In this document: positions 1-10,252 of the stretch, piece after piece
How positions within the stretch are numbered: the stretch's first letter is position 1
Layout of the letters: every line of letters begins with the position of its first letter
From: an uncultured Saprospiraceae bacterium
GTDB lineage: Bacteria; Bacteroidota; Bacteroidia; Chitinophagales; Saprospiraceae
Assembly (NCBI GenBank): GCA_937981555.1
Contig: CALJOK010000045.1
Location: 1 to 64,000, forward strand
Reading direction: 5' to 3'
Length of the DNA stretch: 64,000 nt
The notes under the pieces: generated by a model
Told to the model about the DNA's origin: nothing
What the model saw: the letters and a program-made list of their open reading frames with translations, nothing else
Database searches by the model: none
Position numbers and translations under genes: made by a program

Positions 1-2514
1 TGGGTACCAGACGTAGCACATGCATGTCCTAATATTTCACCTTTATTGTCAGCAGATGATATTGCACAAGCATTGTTCGATAACTGTTTTGATATTACAG
101 ATGGACCAGATGCACCAGACGTAGATTTCGTAGAATTGGATGAAGAGATTGTTATGATCTTGACTAATGGCGATGAATTATCTTCCAATAATTCTGGAGA
201 AGGTTATATTGAAATTGATTTACAAGCCCCTGTTGATTTGGTAGATGAGGTTAGATCTTATAAATTTGAAGGGTATAGAATATACCAATTAATAGAACCA
301 AATGTGAGTCCTTCAGAATTCAATTCAAATGCTGATAAAGCAAGACTAGTTACTTCTGTTGATATTAAAAATGGAATTTCTAAAATTTATAATTGGACGT
401 CAGAATTTAATCCAAGTGATCCAACAGATCCAATTTGGATTCCATCACTAGAGAATGAAGGTGTTTTGGAAAATGGAATTTCTCATACATTTAGTTTAAA
501 GACAGATCAATTTGCTGATGGAAATAATTCTTTAATTAATCATAAGAAATACTACTTTTCAGTAGTAGCATATGCTTATAATAATTATGAGCAATTTCAT
601 CCTATCGATGTAACTGGACAGAGAAAACCATACCTAGAAGGACGTAGAAATATTGGAGATGGAGACGCAACTTCATATACGGTTATTCCTCGACCAATAG
701 TTTATAGTAACTTGAATTCTGGCTATGGCGATGGACCAATCGTTACTAGAATTGACGGAGTTGGGGTTGGAGAAAATAATGTAGCTCTTTCAGAGGAAAC
801 AGAAACAGCAATTCTTAATGGTTCTTCTACTGGTGAACTTACATACGCAGCAGGAAGATCTCCAATCAATGTTAAAGTAATTAATCCACTAGAAGTAGTA
901 GACGGTGAATTCCAATTGACCTTTACTGACCTTAATGGTAATAATGATGGTAATGGTAATTTGGATACTGAGATGTATTGGCAATTGACTAACCTTACCG
1001 ATCCTTCTGCTCCAATTTATTCTGAGAGAACTATCGAAAGATTAAATGAGCAGATTTTGAGAGAGTATGGAATTTCTATCAAAGTAGGTCAAACTGATGA
1101 TGCAGGAGATAATGCTGATGTGTCAAATGGTGCAATTGGATATGAAGAAATTTATGCTGAGAATGATAACTGGTTTTCTAATATTCCTGATGGACCATTC
1201 CCTTTTAACTTTATACAGACAGAACCAGATAATACTATTGATTTGGTGGCTATTGGTATGGACCCAGAACAAACTTATAGTTCATTTGGAGCATTTACGC
1301 CTTATACATTAAGTGTATTTGAAGATCCAAATCTTGCTACTGGTGAATATTGGTTTACTCCAGCATTAAGAGTGAAGGCTGTTTCTGGAGTTGCTCGAGG
1401 ACAAAATGGACTGGATCAATTAAACAATGTAGATATTGTTTTTACTAGCAATAAAGATCTTTGGAGTAGATGTGTTGTTGTCGAAACAGCACTACCAGAA
1501 TATTATATACCACAAACAGGTGGTGGACTTGAACTAGAGACAGAAGGTGGAGCTCAAAATATTCGATTGAGAGAAGGTCAATCAGTAGGAAAAGATGGAC
1601 AAATTGACAATACAGGAACTGGAATGGGATACTTCCCTGGATATGCAATAGATCAAGAAACTGGTGAACGGATGAATATTTTCTTTGGAGAAAATTCAAC
1701 TTACCATCCAGAAGGATTTGCTGCTGAAAATTATCAAGCTAATGGGCGAGATATGATTTGGAATCCTACAAGTGAGGTAGCATTCAATGGGGCACCATTC
1801 CCATATAATTTCATCATGGGAGGTCAACATTATATTTATGTAACTAAACAGAAGTATGATGAATGTGCTGAAATCAAGGAAAATTTTGAAAGTAGTCTTA
1901 CTAATAGCCGTAAAGCATTAAGAGAAGTTACTTGGACATCAATGCCAGTACTTAATGAAGGCTCAAGTTTAACATCTATTGACGAAGGATTAATTCCTAC
2001 TGATTTAAGAATTCAGTTGAGAGTAGATAATCCTTATCAAGTAGAAGCAGGAACTAATCAATTCCAAGGTTATCCTACTTACCGCTTCAAATTGGACGGT
2101 TTGGGTGCTGAAGATGTTGTATCTGGACCTACAGCTGAGACAGCTTTAGATAATATCAATGTAGTACCTAACCCGTACTATGGATATTCTGCTTATGAGA
2201 TTTCTCAATTCTCAAATACAGTAAAAATAACTAACCTTCCTGCGAAGAGTACAGTTACGATTTACTCTTTGGATGGGAAGTTCATCAGACAATATAAGCG
2301 AGATGAAGTAGGAACCTATATTCCTCCAAGTAGACCAAGTTCAGGAATCAATACCACTCAAGTGTCTCCGGCATTAGAATGGGATTTGAAAAATAACAAA
2401 GGAATACCTGTAGCAAGTGGAGTTTACCTCATACACGTAGATGCAGAAGGATTGGGCGAACGAGTGATCAAATGGTTTGGTGTAGCGAGAAAATTCGATC
2501 CATCAGGATTATAA
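1..2514 (+). CDS. Large secreted protein with C-terminal T9SS-type sorting/FlgD-like region (5' partial)
   Basis: Frame 1 is open from base 1 (WVPDVAHACPNISPLLSADD...), so the track start at 46 (TTG) is probably internal. C-terminus NVVPNPYYGYSAYE...VTIYSLDGKFIRQYKRDE...WDLKNNKGIPVASGVYLIHVDAEGLGERVIKW is typical of T9SS cargo. Confidence 0.8.
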   Translation, partial: WVPDVAHACPNISPLLSADDIAQALFDNCFDITDGPDAPDVDFVELDEEIVMILTNGDELSSNNSGEGYIEIDLQAPVDLVDEVRSYKFEGYRIYQLIEPNVSPSEFNSNADKARLVTSVDIKNGISKIYNWTSEFNPSDPTDPIWIPSLENEGVLENGISHTFSLKTDQFADGNNSLINHKKYYFSVVAYAYNNYEQFHPIDVTGQRKPYLEGRRNIGDGDATSYTVIPRPIVYSNLNSGYGDGPIVTRIDGVGVGENNVALSEETETAILNGSSTGELTYAAGRSPINVKVINPLEVVDGEFQLTFTDLNGNNDGNGNLDTEMYWQLTNLTDPSAPIYSERTIERLNEQILREYGISIKVGQTDDAGDNADVSNGAIGYEEIYAENDNWFSNIPDGPFPFNFIQTEPDNTIDLVAIGMDPEQTYSSFGAFTPYTLSVFEDPNLATGEYWFTPALRVKAVSGVARGQNGLDQLNNVDIVFTSNKDLWSRCVVVETALPEYYIPQTGGGLELETEGGAQNIRLREGQSVGKDGQIDNTGTGMGYFPGYAIDQETGERMNIFFGENSTYHPEGFAAENYQANGRDMIWNPTSEVAFNGAPFPYNFIMGGQHYIYVTKQKYDECAEIKENFESSLTNSRKALREVTWTSMPVLNEGSSLTSIDEGLIPTDLRIQLRVDNPYQVEAGTNQFQGYPTYRFKLDGLGAEDVVSGPTAETALDNINVVPNPYYGYSAYEISQFSNTVKITNLPAKSTVTIYSLDGKFIRQYKRDEVGTYIPPSRPSSGINTTQVSPALEWDLKNNKGIPVASGVYLIHVDAEGLGERVIKWFGVARKFDPSGL

Positions 2515-2525
2515 AATTAAATTAC

Positions 2526-2568
2526 AAGGAAGGTTGGTTTTTAAAAGAACCAATTTTCCTTGTTTTTA
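2526..2568 (+). terminator. Rho-independent-like hairpin after the T9SS protein
   Basis: aaggaaggttggttttt aa aagaaccaattttcctt followed by gttttta. Confidence 0.55.
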
Positions 2569-2599
2569 TTTCAAAAAAAAATTACGTTCATATATGAAA

Positions 2600-2682
2600 T
2601 CTACGGTCAATCTAAAATTGAAATTACAAACGACCAACGGAAGTGTTAATTTTAATTAAAACGTAGAATTTATCTAAGAATT
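2600..2682. repeat. Copy A of dispersed palindromic element
   Basis: ctacggtcaatctaaaattgaaattacaaacgaccaacggaagtgttaatt...cgtagaatttatcta; shares acgaccaacRgaagtgttRatt with the 44.2-kb copy. Confidence 0.6.
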
Positions 2683-2703
2683 CAAACTAGACATAATTTA
2701 ATT

Positions 2704-3753
2704 ATGAATAAATTTATTTACATCCTATTTACAGTTGTCTTGTCACTTACAATGTGCCATTCAGCTTTTGCAGGAAATCCTGATCGACAGGGAGAAGCAG
2801 GTGCTTACGAATTATTAATGAACCCATGGGCACGTTCTGCTGGACTTCATTCTATGGGAACTTCATTTGTTAGTGGTGTAGAAGCAATGCGATTAAATGT
2901 TGCAGGACTTTCTAGAGTAAAAGGAACAGAAGTGATTGTGAGTCATGCTAGATATTTAGAAGGTACTGATATCAAAATGAATGCATTTGGACTTGCTCAA
3001 AAAGTGGGAAAAAATGGAACATTTGGATTAAGCCTTATGGCAATGGATTTTGGCGATATTCCAGTAACAACTGAAAATTCACCAGAAGGAACAGGTGGTA
3101 CTTTTTCCCCTAACTTCTTCAATTTAGGACTTGGTTACGGACATATTTTTGAAAATAAGATTTCTGTTGGGATTTTGTTCCGAGCAATTTCTGAAAGTAC
3201 TGCTGACTTGAAAGCATTTGGTTTTGCACTTGATGCAGGTGTTCAATATGTTTCTGGACCACAAGACAATTTCAAATTAGGATTGTCTTTGAGAAATGTA
3301 GGATCTCCAATGAGTTTTGGGGGACAAGGTTTATCTCAACAATTGAGTGTACCTAATTCTACTTACCAGTTATCTTATGAACAAAGACCAGCAGCATTTG
3401 AATTACCTTCTGTATTGAATATTGGTGTATCCTATGATTTTATTTTAGGAGATAAAAATAGATTAACTGCGGTTTCTAACTTTACTTCTAATTCATTTTC
3501 AAGAGATCAACTTGGAGCAGGTATTGAATATGCATTCAATGAAAAATTCATGTTGAGAGGTGGTTACAAATATGACCTCGGTCAAGCAGCTGCTCCTGAT
3601 GAGAAAAATGTTTATACAGGCATTTCTGGAGGACTATCAATTCAAGTACCAGTTAGCAAAAAATCAACTACTACTTTTGGTATTGATTATGCATTCCGAA
3701 CTTCTAACCCTTGGGGGGGAACGCACAACCTTGCAGTTAGATTAGGATTCTAG
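2704..3753 (+). CDS. PorV/PorQ-like outer membrane beta-barrel family protein
   Basis: Signal peptide, then GEAGAYELLMNPWARSAGLHSMGTSFVSGVEAMRLNVAGLSR, as in PorV/PorQ-like proteins; beta-barrel-like C-terminus ending in F. Confidence 0.8.
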   Translation: MNKFIYILFTVVLSLTMCHSAFAGNPDRQGEAGAYELLMNPWARSAGLHSMGTSFVSGVEAMRLNVAGLSRVKGTEVIVSHARYLEGTDIKMNAFGLAQKVGKNGTFGLSLMAMDFGDIPVTTENSPEGTGGTFSPNFFNLGLGYGHIFENKISVGILFRAISESTADLKAFGFALDAGVQYVSGPQDNFKLGLSLRNVGSPMSFGGQGLSQQLSVPNSTYQLSYEQRPAAFELPSVLNIGVSYDFILGDKNRLTAVSNFTSNSFSRDQLGAGIEYAFNEKFMLRGGYKYDLGQAAAPDEKNVYTGISGGLSIQVPVSKKSTTTFGIDYAFRTSNPWGGTHNLAVRLGF

Positions 3754-3822
3754 AAAACAAGGATCCTTCAAATATTTTTTTTATTTGCTTGATTTTTACT
3801 ATATTTAAGCAATGTTCATATC

Positions 3823-3860
3823 AAGAACGTTTCTATCTATCAGATAGAAACGTTCTTGTT
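3823..3860 (+). terminator. Hairpin terminator after PorV-like gene
   Basis: aagaacgtttctatct atc agatagaaacgttctt, 16-bp perfect stem, followed by a T-rich tract. Confidence 0.65.
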
Positions 3861-3870
3861 ATTTATTTAT

Positions 3871-3945
3871 TAAGCGCGGGAAGGAACTCATTTTAAAAAA
3901 TGTGTGTTGTTCTTTTCTCACCTAAATCCCGCGAAGCGTTTTTTT
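3871..3945 (+). ncRNA. Candidate structured RNA or greA leader
   Basis: Nested pairing: CGCGGGA(3875-3881)/TCCCGCG(3927-3933), inner AGGAAC/GTTCTT and CATTTT/AAAATG, followed by GAAGCGTTTTTTT. Confidence 0.3.
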
Positions 3946-3961
3946 AATTTAAAAATTTATT

Positions 3962-4432
3962 ATGAAATATAATTATCTGACACAAGAAGGATACGATAGA
4001 GTACAAGGAGAATTGGAGGAGTTAAAAACAACTGAAAGACAAAAAGCTTCGGCTGCAATTGCAGAAGCAAGAGAGAAAGGAGATCTTTCAGAGAATGCAG
4101 AATATCATGCAGCGAAGCATGCGCAAGGTCTTCTTGAGATGAAGATAAATAATCTAGAAAAAGAGATGGCTAATGCTCGGGTAATAGATCCGAGTCAATT
4201 AGATAATTCAAATGTGGTAGTGCTTTCTAAAGTGAGAATGAAGAACCTGAGAGTTAATAAAGAAATTACTTATCAGTTAGTTTCTCAGTCTGAAGCAGAT
4301 CTGAGTCTCAAAAAGATTTCAGTTAGTTCCCCAATTGGACTTGGACTTTTAGGAAAAGCAGTTGGTGATGTAGCAGAAATTCAAACTCCAGGAGGAGTCA
4401 TTAAATTTGAAATTTTAGAAATCTTTTTTTAG
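3962..4432 (+). CDS. greA: Transcription elongation factor GreA
   Basis: 156 aa; YLTQEGYDRVQGELEELK, IAEAREKGDLSENAEYHAAK, SPIGLGLLGKAVGDVAEIQTPGG. Confidence 0.96.
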   Translation: MKYNYLTQEGYDRVQGELEELKTTERQKASAAIAEAREKGDLSENAEYHAAKHAQGLLEMKINNLEKEMANARVIDPSQLDNSNVVVLSKVRMKNLRVNKEITYQLVSQSEADLSLKKISVSSPIGLGLLGKAVGDVAEIQTPGGVIKFEILEIFF

Positions 4433-4435
4433 ATC

Positions 4436-4822
4436 ATGGCAAGTATTTTTACTAAAATAATTAACGGAGATATCCCTTGTCATAAAATAGCAGAGTCAGA
4501 AAATTACTTTGCTTTCTTAGATATTAATCCATGGGAAGAAGGACACACTTTAGTCATCCCCAAAATAGAAGTGGATTATATTTTTGATTTGGATAATGAA
4601 ACCTACGAAGGCTTAATGGCTTTTTCGAAAAAGGTAGCGCATGCAGTTGAAAAAGCAATTTCATGTAAACGAGTTGGAATACTTGTCGAAGGATTGGAAG
4701 TACCACATGCTCATGTTCATTTAATACCGATTGTTAAACGTTTTATTCCAAAACAAAAGCCAAAATACTCACAGGAAGAATTGGCTGAAATTGCAGAAAA
4801 GATTAGAGCAAATTTTGAATAA
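4436..4822 (+). CDS. HIT family protein
   Basis: MASIFTKIINGDIPCHKIAE..., HIT motif HAHVHLIP. Confidence 0.93.
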   Translation: MASIFTKIINGDIPCHKIAESENYFAFLDINPWEEGHTLVIPKIEVDYIFDLDNETYEGLMAFSKKVAHAVEKAISCKRVGILVEGLEVPHAHVHLIPIVKRFIPKQKPKYSQEELAEIAEKIRANFE

Positions 4823-4862
4823 ATAAAAAAAGCAGAACTGTTGAGTTCTGCTTTTTTTATTT
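4823..4862 (+). terminator. Terminator after greA-HIT
   Basis: aaaaaaagcagaactgttgagttctgcttttttta. Confidence 0.75.
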
Positions 4863-4876
4863 TAGTAAGGCTTAAA

Positions 4877-5434
4877 TTATTTTATTCGACCAGGATTATC
4901 CTTGATAAAACTTGCCCATCCACTATGTTTCTTTCCACCCCCTAAAACACTACTAGATTGATAATGATGACAAATAGCCGCCGCCAATGCATCAGTTGAA
5001 TCCAAAGATGTCGTATCTAATTTTTGATCCAAAATATTGACTAGCATTGCTGCAACTTGTTCTTTAGAGGCATTTCCATTTCCTGTAACGGATTGTTTGA
5101 TTTTTTTTGGAGCATACTCAGTCATTTCGACATCCATCGTAATTGCCGCAGCAATTGCAACTCCTTGAGCTCTTCCCAATTTCAACATGGACTGTACATT
5201 TTTTCCATAAAAAGGAGCTTCCACAGCCATATGGTCAGGGCTATATGCCTTAATAATTTCTTGTAGCCGCTCAAATATTTTTTTCAATTTTAACTGGTGT
5301 GAACCAAGATGCTTCATAGAGACCACTCCAATTGTCAACAAACTAATCTTATTCTTCTTTGTCTCAATAACTGCATATCCTAAAAAATTAGTTCCTGGAT
5401 CTACTCCCAAAATTCGCTTGACTTGATTCTTCAA
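4877..5434 (-). CDS. ruvC: Crossover junction endodeoxyribonuclease RuvC
   Basis: ILGVDPGTNFLGYAVIE; VEAPFYGKNVQSMLKLGRAQGVAIAAA; DSTDALAAAICHH. Confidence 0.94.
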   Translation of the reverse strand: MKNQVKRILGVDPGTNFLGYAVIETKKNKISLLTIGVVSMKHLGSHQLKLKKIFERLQEIIKAYSPDHMAVEAPFYGKNVQSMLKLGRAQGVAIAAAITMDVEMTEYAPKKIKQSVTGNGNASKEQVAAMLVNILDQKLDTTSLDSTDALAAAICHHYQSSSVLGGGKKHSGWASFIKDNPGRIK

Positions 5435-5499
5435 ATTAAAATGTAATTAGTTTGTTATAAAATCTTTCTAGGTAAAATTACTATATTTTTAAAAAACAA

Positions 5500-5533
5500 A
5501 AGGACAAAAATCAAATTCAGATTTTTGTCCTCT
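5500..5533 (-). terminator. Terminator downstream of the response regulator
   Basis: aggacaaaaatcaaattcagatttttgtcct with a T-tract on the minus strand. Confidence 0.6.
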
Positions 5534-5566
5534 CGAAAGAATTATATATTCTTATTTATTTTTTCA

Positions 5567-6298
5567 TTAGGAAGCTTCCTCACTATTTCTAATGAGTAGT
5601 TGGAATCCATTTCCATGAATATTGACAATTTCGATATTAGGATCAGGTGCTAAATATTTTCTCAACTTAGTCACAAATACATCCATACTTCGAGCAGTAA
5701 AATAATTATCCTCTGACCAAATCTTAGTCAATGCTTCCGATCGAGGTAAGATATCATTTTTGTACATGCAAAACATTCGAAGTAATTGTGCTTCTTTAGG
5801 CGACAATTTATTTTTACTATCCTCACCTGCACCATTACTAAATGTCAAAATTCTTAAAGGAAAGTTGAAGTGGAAATTTCCAATTTCAAATTCTTTAATT
5901 TCTTCTCTAGGATCATCTTTCGCCTGACTTCTTTTTAGAATTGCTTGAATTCGGTATAACAATTCTTCCGAGTTGAATGGTTTAGTGATGTAATCATCTG
6001 CCCCAATTTTGAAACCTTGAAGTACATCATCTTTCATTGTCTTTGCAGTCAAAAAGATGATAGGCATCTCAGTATCTTTTTCTCTAATTTCTTTTGCTAA
6101 AGTAAAACCATCTTTTTTAGGCATCATCACATCAAAAATACAAAGGTCATATTCACCTTTATTATAACTTTCTAAACCCGCTTCTCCATCAGTTGCCAAA
6201 GTCACATCATAATCATGCATCTCTAAATAAGAACGCAATACATCTCCAAAATTCCGATCGTCTTCAACTAGTAATATTCGATTGTTTGCTGCAGTCAT
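5567..6298 (-). CDS. OmpR/RprY-type response regulator transcription factor
   Basis: Receiver ILLVEDDRNFGDVLRSYLEMHDY...FDVMMPKKDGFTL...FLTAKT...DYITKPF plus winged-helix C-terminus. Confidence 0.92.
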   Translation of the reverse strand: MTAANNRILLVEDDRNFGDVLRSYLEMHDYDVTLATDGEAGLESYNKGEYDLCIFDVMMPKKDGFTLAKEIREKDTEMPIIFLTAKTMKDDVLQGFKIGADDYITKPFNSEELLYRIQAILKRSQAKDDPREEIKEFEIGNFHFNFPLRILTFSNGAGEDSKNKLSPKEAQLLRMFCMYKNDILPRSEALTKIWSEDNYFTARSMDVFVTKLRKYLAPDPNIEIVNIHGNGFQLLIRNSEEAS

Positions 6299-6450
6299 TT
6301 GTTATTTTTTAATTCCAAAAATAGGATGTTTTAGTTATTGCCGATAAAAATCAGCGTTTCATTTTGTTTAAATAATTATCTTAACATATGTTAAAGTTAA
6401 GGATAAATCAGTTGGTGTTCAATAGTCTGTACGAAAATGTTGAAAAGTAT

Positions 6451-7989
6451 TTAACCATCCATTTCGACAGTTTGTAACTCACTATTGTAAGGAAATGTAA
6501 GAATAAAAGTACTTCCTTTCCCTAATTCACTTTTCACATCTATTTGTCCTCGGTGGGCATCCATTAATGCTTTTACATAACTCAATCCCAAACCAAACCC
6601 TTTTACATCATGTCGATTCCCCGTGTGGACTCGATAAAACTTATCAAAAATATGCTTTAATGCTTCTCGACTCATTCCAATTCCTTTGTCCTCTATAATA
6701 ACTTCAACTCCTTGTGCTACATTGCGTGTACTTACAGTTATTTCAGGTTTTTCAGGCGAATATTTATTGGCGTTATCCAATAAGTTATTGATAATATTTG
6801 AAACGTGAGTCAAATCCCCATAAACATATGGATTCGTCGCTTCTTTCTGAGCCGACACTTTTCCATCTTTTTTCTCTACTTGCAAGTTGGAATTTTGTAC
6901 TGCTTGATTAATTATATCATGTAAATTTATTTGCAGCATATTGAGTTTATATTCTCGCTTATCAATCAATGCCATTTGCAAAACTTTTTCTACTTGATTA
7001 TTCATTCGCTTGTTTTCTTGGCGAATGATGTCTGCAAATCTTTTTACTTTATCAGCATTTCCAGAAATCATTGGACTCGTAATCGAATCAGCAGCCAATG
7101 AAATTGTCGCAATTGGAGTTTTAAATTCATGCGTCATATTATTGATGAAATCCGTTTTCATTTCTGAAACTTTCTTCTGTTCAAAGATGACTAGAATGGT
7201 ATAGGAAAAACAAAACAAAATCAATCCAGTAAAAATAATCGAAGCCAAAAGTGTTTTCCAAGAAGAACTCCAAATCACACTTGTTCGATTTGGAAAATGA
7301 ACCATCAACAAACCTGGCGATTCCAAGGCATAAGAATTAGAAAATAATTCTGTTTGATAACTTGAATGGTATAAATCATTATCTACATTTTCTATCGAAG
7401 AAGAACTTTCATTAATTACGGCATAAGATCCATTATTAATGACGAATGAACCTTTCTGATGAGAAAAAACACCGTATTGAAAATTTGCCTCAATCCCTCT
7501 TTTCTTTTTTAATTCTTGTTCCAATAATCCATGTAAAACTTCTAAATTAATTCGTTCTTCCAAAGGATGCAGATTAAGCATCTTTTGCACTTTTTGATAT
7601 TCCATTTTATCTTGGAATTGCGAAAAGCCAGAATCATTATTAATAGAAAGTGGACTAACTGAAGCAGGAGTCAATTGCACATTTCGATAAGTTTGCGTCA
7701 TTGAAATGTCTCCCAACACTTCGCCTGATTTAAATGATTTCCGAATACTTGCAGAAGAGTAAGAAGCAGGAGTATTAGCTCGTAAGTTTAAAGCATTATC
7801 ATAAGTAGCATTGTCTTCCCAAACTTCTAGTCGTTCCGCAACTTGTGTGATCGCTTCTTTTACATCTCTATCGAATCGCTGTTCATTGAGTTTGATATTG
7901 AAATTGATCCAATACAATTGCAATAATATAATTCCAATCATAGCTGCGCTCATAAGACCAATAATCGCCCAAATCGCTTTTTTATTCAT
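6451..7989 (-). CDS. Sensor histidine kinase, two-TM, partner of the adjacent response regulator
   Basis: FINNMTHEFKTPIATISLAAD (H-box), NNLLDNANKYSPEKPEI (N-box), EDKGIGMS and GFGLGLSYVKALMDAHRG. Confidence 0.93.
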   Translation of the reverse strand: MNKKAIWAIIGLMSAAMIGIILLQLYWINFNIKLNEQRFDRDVKEAITQVAERLEVWEDNATYDNALNLRANTPASYSSASIRKSFKSGEVLGDISMTQTYRNVQLTPASVSPLSINNDSGFSQFQDKMEYQKVQKMLNLHPLEERINLEVLHGLLEQELKKKRGIEANFQYGVFSHQKGSFVINNGSYAVINESSSSIENVDNDLYHSSYQTELFSNSYALESPGLLMVHFPNRTSVIWSSSWKTLLASIIFTGLILFCFSYTILVIFEQKKVSEMKTDFINNMTHEFKTPIATISLAADSITSPMISGNADKVKRFADIIRQENKRMNNQVEKVLQMALIDKREYKLNMLQINLHDIINQAVQNSNLQVEKKDGKVSAQKEATNPYVYGDLTHVSNIINNLLDNANKYSPEKPEITVSTRNVAQGVEVIIEDKGIGMSREALKHIFDKFYRVHTGNRHDVKGFGLGLSYVKALMDAHRGQIDVKSELGKGSTFILTFPYNSELQTVEMDG

Positions 7990-8419
7990 TGATATGTAGT
8001 GTTGGAAAATTAAAAAAAAATTGTTCCTGATAAATTCATTGTCAAATCAATATGTATTTTTTTGACTGAAAAAAGGATTTGTCTTAGGAACAAAAAAAAT
8101 CAATAGTAATCCGTAAATTTACCTAAAGAATTGGTGAAATATAAGCACAAATTTCTATCCGATTCTTACAAATTTAAATAATCAAAAGATGCTTTGGGAA
8201 TGTTTAACTAACCTTTAACGATTTTGGAAAAAAACGGAAAGTATTGCTACGAAAAAGAATACGTTCTGCTAATGAAACGTTAAAGTTCAGTTGTAAGTAT
8301 TCCAAAAGGATGGAAGATTTATAATTAATGATGATAAAGTATTCTCCATTCTAAGGAAATCTATAACCATTAATTTTTAATCTATAATCAAAATTAATTT
8401 TTAATAAAATCAAATAAAT

Positions 8420-9370
8420 ATGAATCATTCAAAAATACAAATTACTTGGGTTTTACTTTTGTTGGGATGTTGTATTTTTCCCAATAGTTCTTTTGCACAA
8501 ACGGAAACAAAAGAAAAAAAGCAAGTGGTGATTGTCAAAAAAACAATTGATAAAGATGGAAATGAAGTAGTAGAAAAAATTATCAAAGAAGGAAAAGAAG
8601 CGGAAGATTTTGATGTAGCAAAATATCTCAAAGATGATGAGCATGGAGCAACTAATGTCAACGTTGAAGTTAGAGTAGCAAAAAAAGGAGAAGAAAAAAC
8701 TTCAGGTGAAGAGCGAGAAATCGAAGTAATAGTTACAGGCGATGATGTGGTTATAATGGAAGGTGATGAAAAAACAATTATCAAGATTGACGGCGATGCA
8801 GAGAAAAAAGAAATCACAACTGAAGATGGAAAACACATTATCATCATGAAGTCAGAAGGTGGAGAAAAAGATGCTTTCGAAATTCTAGAAGATATAGATG
8901 TAGAAATGGATGGTGATAAAAGAACTGAAATCCGAATCATAAAAACTCGAAAAGGCAACGGTGCTTTTTTTGGAGTGATGCTTGACCCAACTGCGGAAGG
9001 TATGGAATTATTAGATGTGACAAAAGATAGTCCTGCAGAAAAAGCTGGATTAAAAAAAGGAGATATTTTGAGATCTATTAATGAGCATCAAGTTTCAACT
9101 TATGAAGAATTGACTCAAGCATTATCTAATTATAAAGCAGGAGATTCTATCGTAGTGATGTATAAAAGAGATGGACAAATCAATAAGGTACAAGCTAAGT
9201 TAGCTGACGCAAAAGATGCTCCAATGGCGGAAAAAACGATTTGGAAAACGAATGATGGAAAAATAATTCAAATAAAAGAAGGCCAAGAAATGCATATCGA
9301 GGAAGAAAGAACGGACGGTACTAAAAAAATCAAAAAGAAGATTATTATCAAGAAGGAGAATAATAATTAA
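8420..9370 (+). CDS. Secreted, acidic PDZ domain-containing protein
   Basis: Signal peptide; PDZ-like GAFFGVMLDPTAEGMELLDVTKDSPAEKAGLKKGDILRSINEHQVSTYEELTQAL. Confidence 0.82.
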   Translation: MNHSKIQITWVLLLLGCCIFPNSSFAQTETKEKKQVVIVKKTIDKDGNEVVEKIIKEGKEAEDFDVAKYLKDDEHGATNVNVEVRVAKKGEEKTSGEEREIEVIVTGDDVVIMEGDEKTIIKIDGDAEKKEITTEDGKHIIIMKSEGGEKDAFEILEDIDVEMDGDKRTEIRIIKTRKGNGAFFGVMLDPTAEGMELLDVTKDSPAEKAGLKKGDILRSINEHQVSTYEELTQALSNYKAGDSIVVMYKRDGQINKVQAKLADAKDAPMAEKTIWKTNDGKIIQIKEGQEMHIEEERTDGTKKIKKKIIIKKENNN

Positions 9371-9390
9371 TCGACTTTAAAACAATTTTA

Positions 9391-9430
9391 TAATAATGGT
9401 TCATGTTTGTAAAAACATGAACCATTATTA
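9391..9430. terminator. Bidirectional terminator-like perfect hairpin
   Basis: taataatggttcatgttt gtaa aaacatgaaccattatta: 18-bp perfect stem between convergent genes. Confidence 0.7.
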
Positions 9431-9432
9431 TT

Positions 9433-10143
9433 TTAATCACAGTCCCAAAGCATATCCGATAATTCATACCGCTCCCCTCTAAAAGAATAATGCCACCACT
9501 CCGTCGTAATTGGATGCAACTCCACCGCTTGCATTGTTTCTCGTAATAATTTTCGATTCGCTAAAACTTCTTTTGGTAAATTAGTATAAGCATGATGTGC
9601 CTCTTTCCCAAAAAAATCAAAAGGCGTACCCATGTCTAATTGCTTGCCTTTACTATCGACGATAGTTAAGTCAACCGCAGCACCTCTATTATGCATCGAA
9701 CCTTTGGCAGGATCAGTAACGTAAAGTGGATTTTTAAATTTATCCCACAACTTTTGTTGAATTGGGCGAGGACGAAAACAGTCTAACATTTTTAAACCAA
9801 GTCCTCCTTCTTGTAACATCAAATGTGCTTCAAGTATTTTTTTGGCGACTTGTGGACGGAGAAAACAACGACTGCAATCGTACATTTTTTCTTTGACAAA
9901 ATTATTCACAGTAGCATATCGCATATCAATGATAATCGTAGAATCTAAATGATGCAAGTCTATCCATTGAGTTGTATCATAATCAAAAAGGATTGGTTTT
10001 GGAATTTCTTGTTCAGAAATAACTTCTTGAATGGTATCTGTTAGTGTATTAACGGAGGTCTTGTTTTTAGAATCATTTTTATTAATCTCTTCACACGTTG
10101 AAAAGAGCAAGAGAAACAAAAAGGGAAAAAAGTATTTCATCAT
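9433..10143 (-). CDS. VanX/DdpX-like D-alanyl-D-alanine dipeptidase (M15D)
   Basis: DCFRPRPIQQKLW, GSMHNRGAAVDLTIVD (SxHxxGxAxD), TTEWWHYSF. Start moved from 10263 to 10143 (MMKYFFPF lipoprotein-like signal). Confidence 0.88.
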   Translation of the reverse strand: MMKYFFPFLFLLLFSTCEEINKNDSKNKTSVNTLTDTIQEVISEQEIPKPILFDYDTTQWIDLHHLDSTIIIDMRYATVNNFVKEKMYDCSRCFLRPQVAKKILEAHLMLQEGGLGLKMLDCFRPRPIQQKLWDKFKNPLYVTDPAKGSMHNRGAAVDLTIVDSKGKQLDMGTPFDFFGKEAHHAYTNLPKEVLANRKLLRETMQAVELHPITTEWWHYSFRGERYELSDMLWDCD

Positions 10144-10252
10144 ATTTATTTTTTTCAAAAAAAAAAAAGGAATAAAAATACTTACTCTCATTTGGAAAAG
10201 AAAGAAAGGATTTTTATTCCTGATAAATTTAAACAAAAACTCCGTGGTAAAA

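Noticed and set aside
3560-3745. 61-aa ORF inside the PorV-like gene
   Set aside because: Alternative frame of a supported beta-barrel gene.
8425-8958. 177-aa and 63-aa minus-strand ORFs opposite the PDZ protein
   Set aside because: Low-complexity Ser/Ile/Phe-rich mirror of an acidic Lys/Glu-rich sense gene with signal peptide and PDZ domain; antisense artefact.
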